Below the pieces are notes generated by a model that worked only from the letters and a program-made list of their open reading frames with translations, ran no database searches and had not been told where the DNA came from. Below, one piece after another: positions 6,627-7,278 of a stretch of 7,278 bases of DNA. Each line of letters opens with the position of its first letter. Position 1 is the first letter of the stretch. The stretch is from Chloroflexota bacterium (GTDB lineage: Bacteria > Chloroflexota > Dehalococcoidia > Lucifugimonadales > VGZR01): positions 1 through 7,278 of the forward strand of contig JAQBWG010000091.1 in assembly GCA_027625225.1 (NCBI GenBank). The letters are read 5' to 3'. The position numbers and the translations under genes are program-made.

Positions 6627-7199
6627 CTAGTTCAGGTTGACGATTGTGTTGAACTCGGCGGGGGTGGCCTTATCAATGTTGAGGACGGCACCCTGAAGAG
6701 GCTTCACTTCAATTTTGAAGCTGCTGGACGTGCCTAGGGGCGTGGACAGGCCAGTGAGGGTCACGGTGAATTCGACGCGTTCACCCGTTTCTAACAGGTT
6801 TCCTGAACCGACCAGCCAAGTGGCTGCCCATTCGGAGGTAGACAGGTTCCTGCTCTGATTTTCATCTATGTAGGTGACGACAGCTATACCGGAGCCGGAG
6901 TTGGCAAGGTTGACGGCTCCGCCGCCAGCCGAGTTGGTAACCTGGAACGTGATAGTGTCAATCTGGGTAAGTCCCGGATTAGGCCTGCCAATGATGCTTC
7001 CACGAAGCTGCAATGTTGAAGACGTTGCCTCTAAACTCTGAATTATTTCCTCTTTAGACTGCTCGGAGCTTAGAAGGCCAGTGGTGAGCACGGCAAAGGC
7101 AAATACAGCCGCTACGACCACGAACGCGATAAGTACGATAGCGGTCTCGAGGCCGGTAATGCCTTTGTCGTTTTTCCAAAAGCTGCGCATCATATACAT
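6627..7199 (-). CDS. Archaellin-like (archaeal flagellin / class III signal peptide) filament subunit
   Basis: The 190-residue protein begins with a short charged leader MYMMRSFWKNDKG. The expected prepilin-peptidase site is G13|ITGLE, followed by a single hydrophobic helix (about 17-43, TAIVLIAFVVVAAVFAFAV). The pattern GLETAIVLIAF, then a polar SEQSKEEI stretch and LEATSSTLQLRGSII (56-70), matches crenarchaeal-style archaellins, in which this helix packs the filament core and the rest forms a beta-rich outer domain. Residues 75-190 are Thr/Ser/Gly/Asn-rich, in keeping with such a domain. A Glu occupies position +5 after the cleavage site, as in type IV pilins. The mature protein would sit in the membrane and then be assembled outside the cell into an archaellum or pilus-like filament. 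No motor, ATPase or peptidase gene is in the window. The start at 7199 is uncertain: in-frame ATGs also lie at 7193 and 7190, and none has a good ribosome binding site. Confidence 0.85.
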   Translation of the reverse strand: MYMMRSFWKNDKGITGLETAIVLIAFVVVAAVFAFAVLTTGLLSSEQSKEEIIQSLEATSSTLQLRGSIIGRPNPGLTQIDTITFQVTNSAGGGAVNLANSGSGIAVVTYIDENQSRNLSTSEWAATWLVGSGNLLETGERVEFTVTLTGLSTPLGTSSSFKIEVKPLQGAVLNIDKATPAEFNTIVNLN

Positions 7200-7278
7200 C
7201 GTGGGTAAGTATACCCTTTCGCCTAATTACCTTATACGAGAAATAAGTGCTCTTAATTGGAAAGACGACCGGAGGCAT
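7200..7278 (-). other. Upstream region of the archaellin-like gene, cut by the window edge
   Basis: This AT-richer leader of 79 bases precedes the archaellin-like gene. It contains TATAAG and TATACT hexamers on the minus strand that could serve as a -10, but no matching -35 at 16-18 bases from either. A reading frame that enters from 7278 and overlaps the archaellin gene shows no recognisable protein and is treated as a shadow. Confidence 0.4.

Noticed and set aside
7054..7278. A - strand open frame entering from the right edge with an ATG at 7278
   Set aside because: It overlaps the archaellin-like gene in another frame and its Arg/Tyr-rich sequence has no recognisable domain; it looks like a shadow.

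Overview
The window looks like ordinary chromosomal DNA from a bacterium, most likely a Chloroflexota member of the Dehalococcoidia/SAR202 type. That placement is an inference. It rests on a crenarchaeal-style archaellin beside otherwise bacterial metabolic genes, a tandem-domain universal stress protein, and a GTG or TTG start on some genes. No rRNA, tRNA, CRISPR array, insertion sequence or phage gene is visible. Coding density is high: the longest non-coding stretch is about 130 bases and no gap exceeds 300 bases.

The left part (1-4092) lies on the + strand and reads as a tightly packed run of five genes. They are the C-terminal part of an atypical short-chain dehydrogenase/epimerase (open at the left edge), a SirB1-like transglutaminase-fold protein, a Glu/Leu/Phe/Val-family dehydrogenase interrupted by a one-base frameshift near 2036-2042, a small protein with two zinc ribbons, and a tandem-domain universal stress protein. 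Gaps are 4 and 34 bases between the first genes. The dehydrogenase stop overlaps the zinc-ribbon start (ATGA), and 60 bases separate that gene from the stress protein.

The right part (4113-7278) lies on the - strand, convergent with the first block across a 20-base gap. Read in its own direction it holds an archaellin/type IV pilin-like protein, then an intergenic region with a near-consensus sigma-70-type promoter, then an AMP-forming acyl-CoA synthetase whose end overlaps the start of a crotonase-fold protein of the ECHDC3 type. The last two probably form a two-gene acyl-CoA operon.

The most notable points are the archaeal-type filament subunit in a bacterial context, the crotonase paralogue lacking both classical catalytic glutamates, the clean single-base break in an otherwise intact dehydrogenase, and a zinc-ribbon protein whose two repeats both replace the fourth cysteine with a shifted histidine. 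I see no convincing new multi-gene system such as a defence cassette, retron or biosynthetic cluster.
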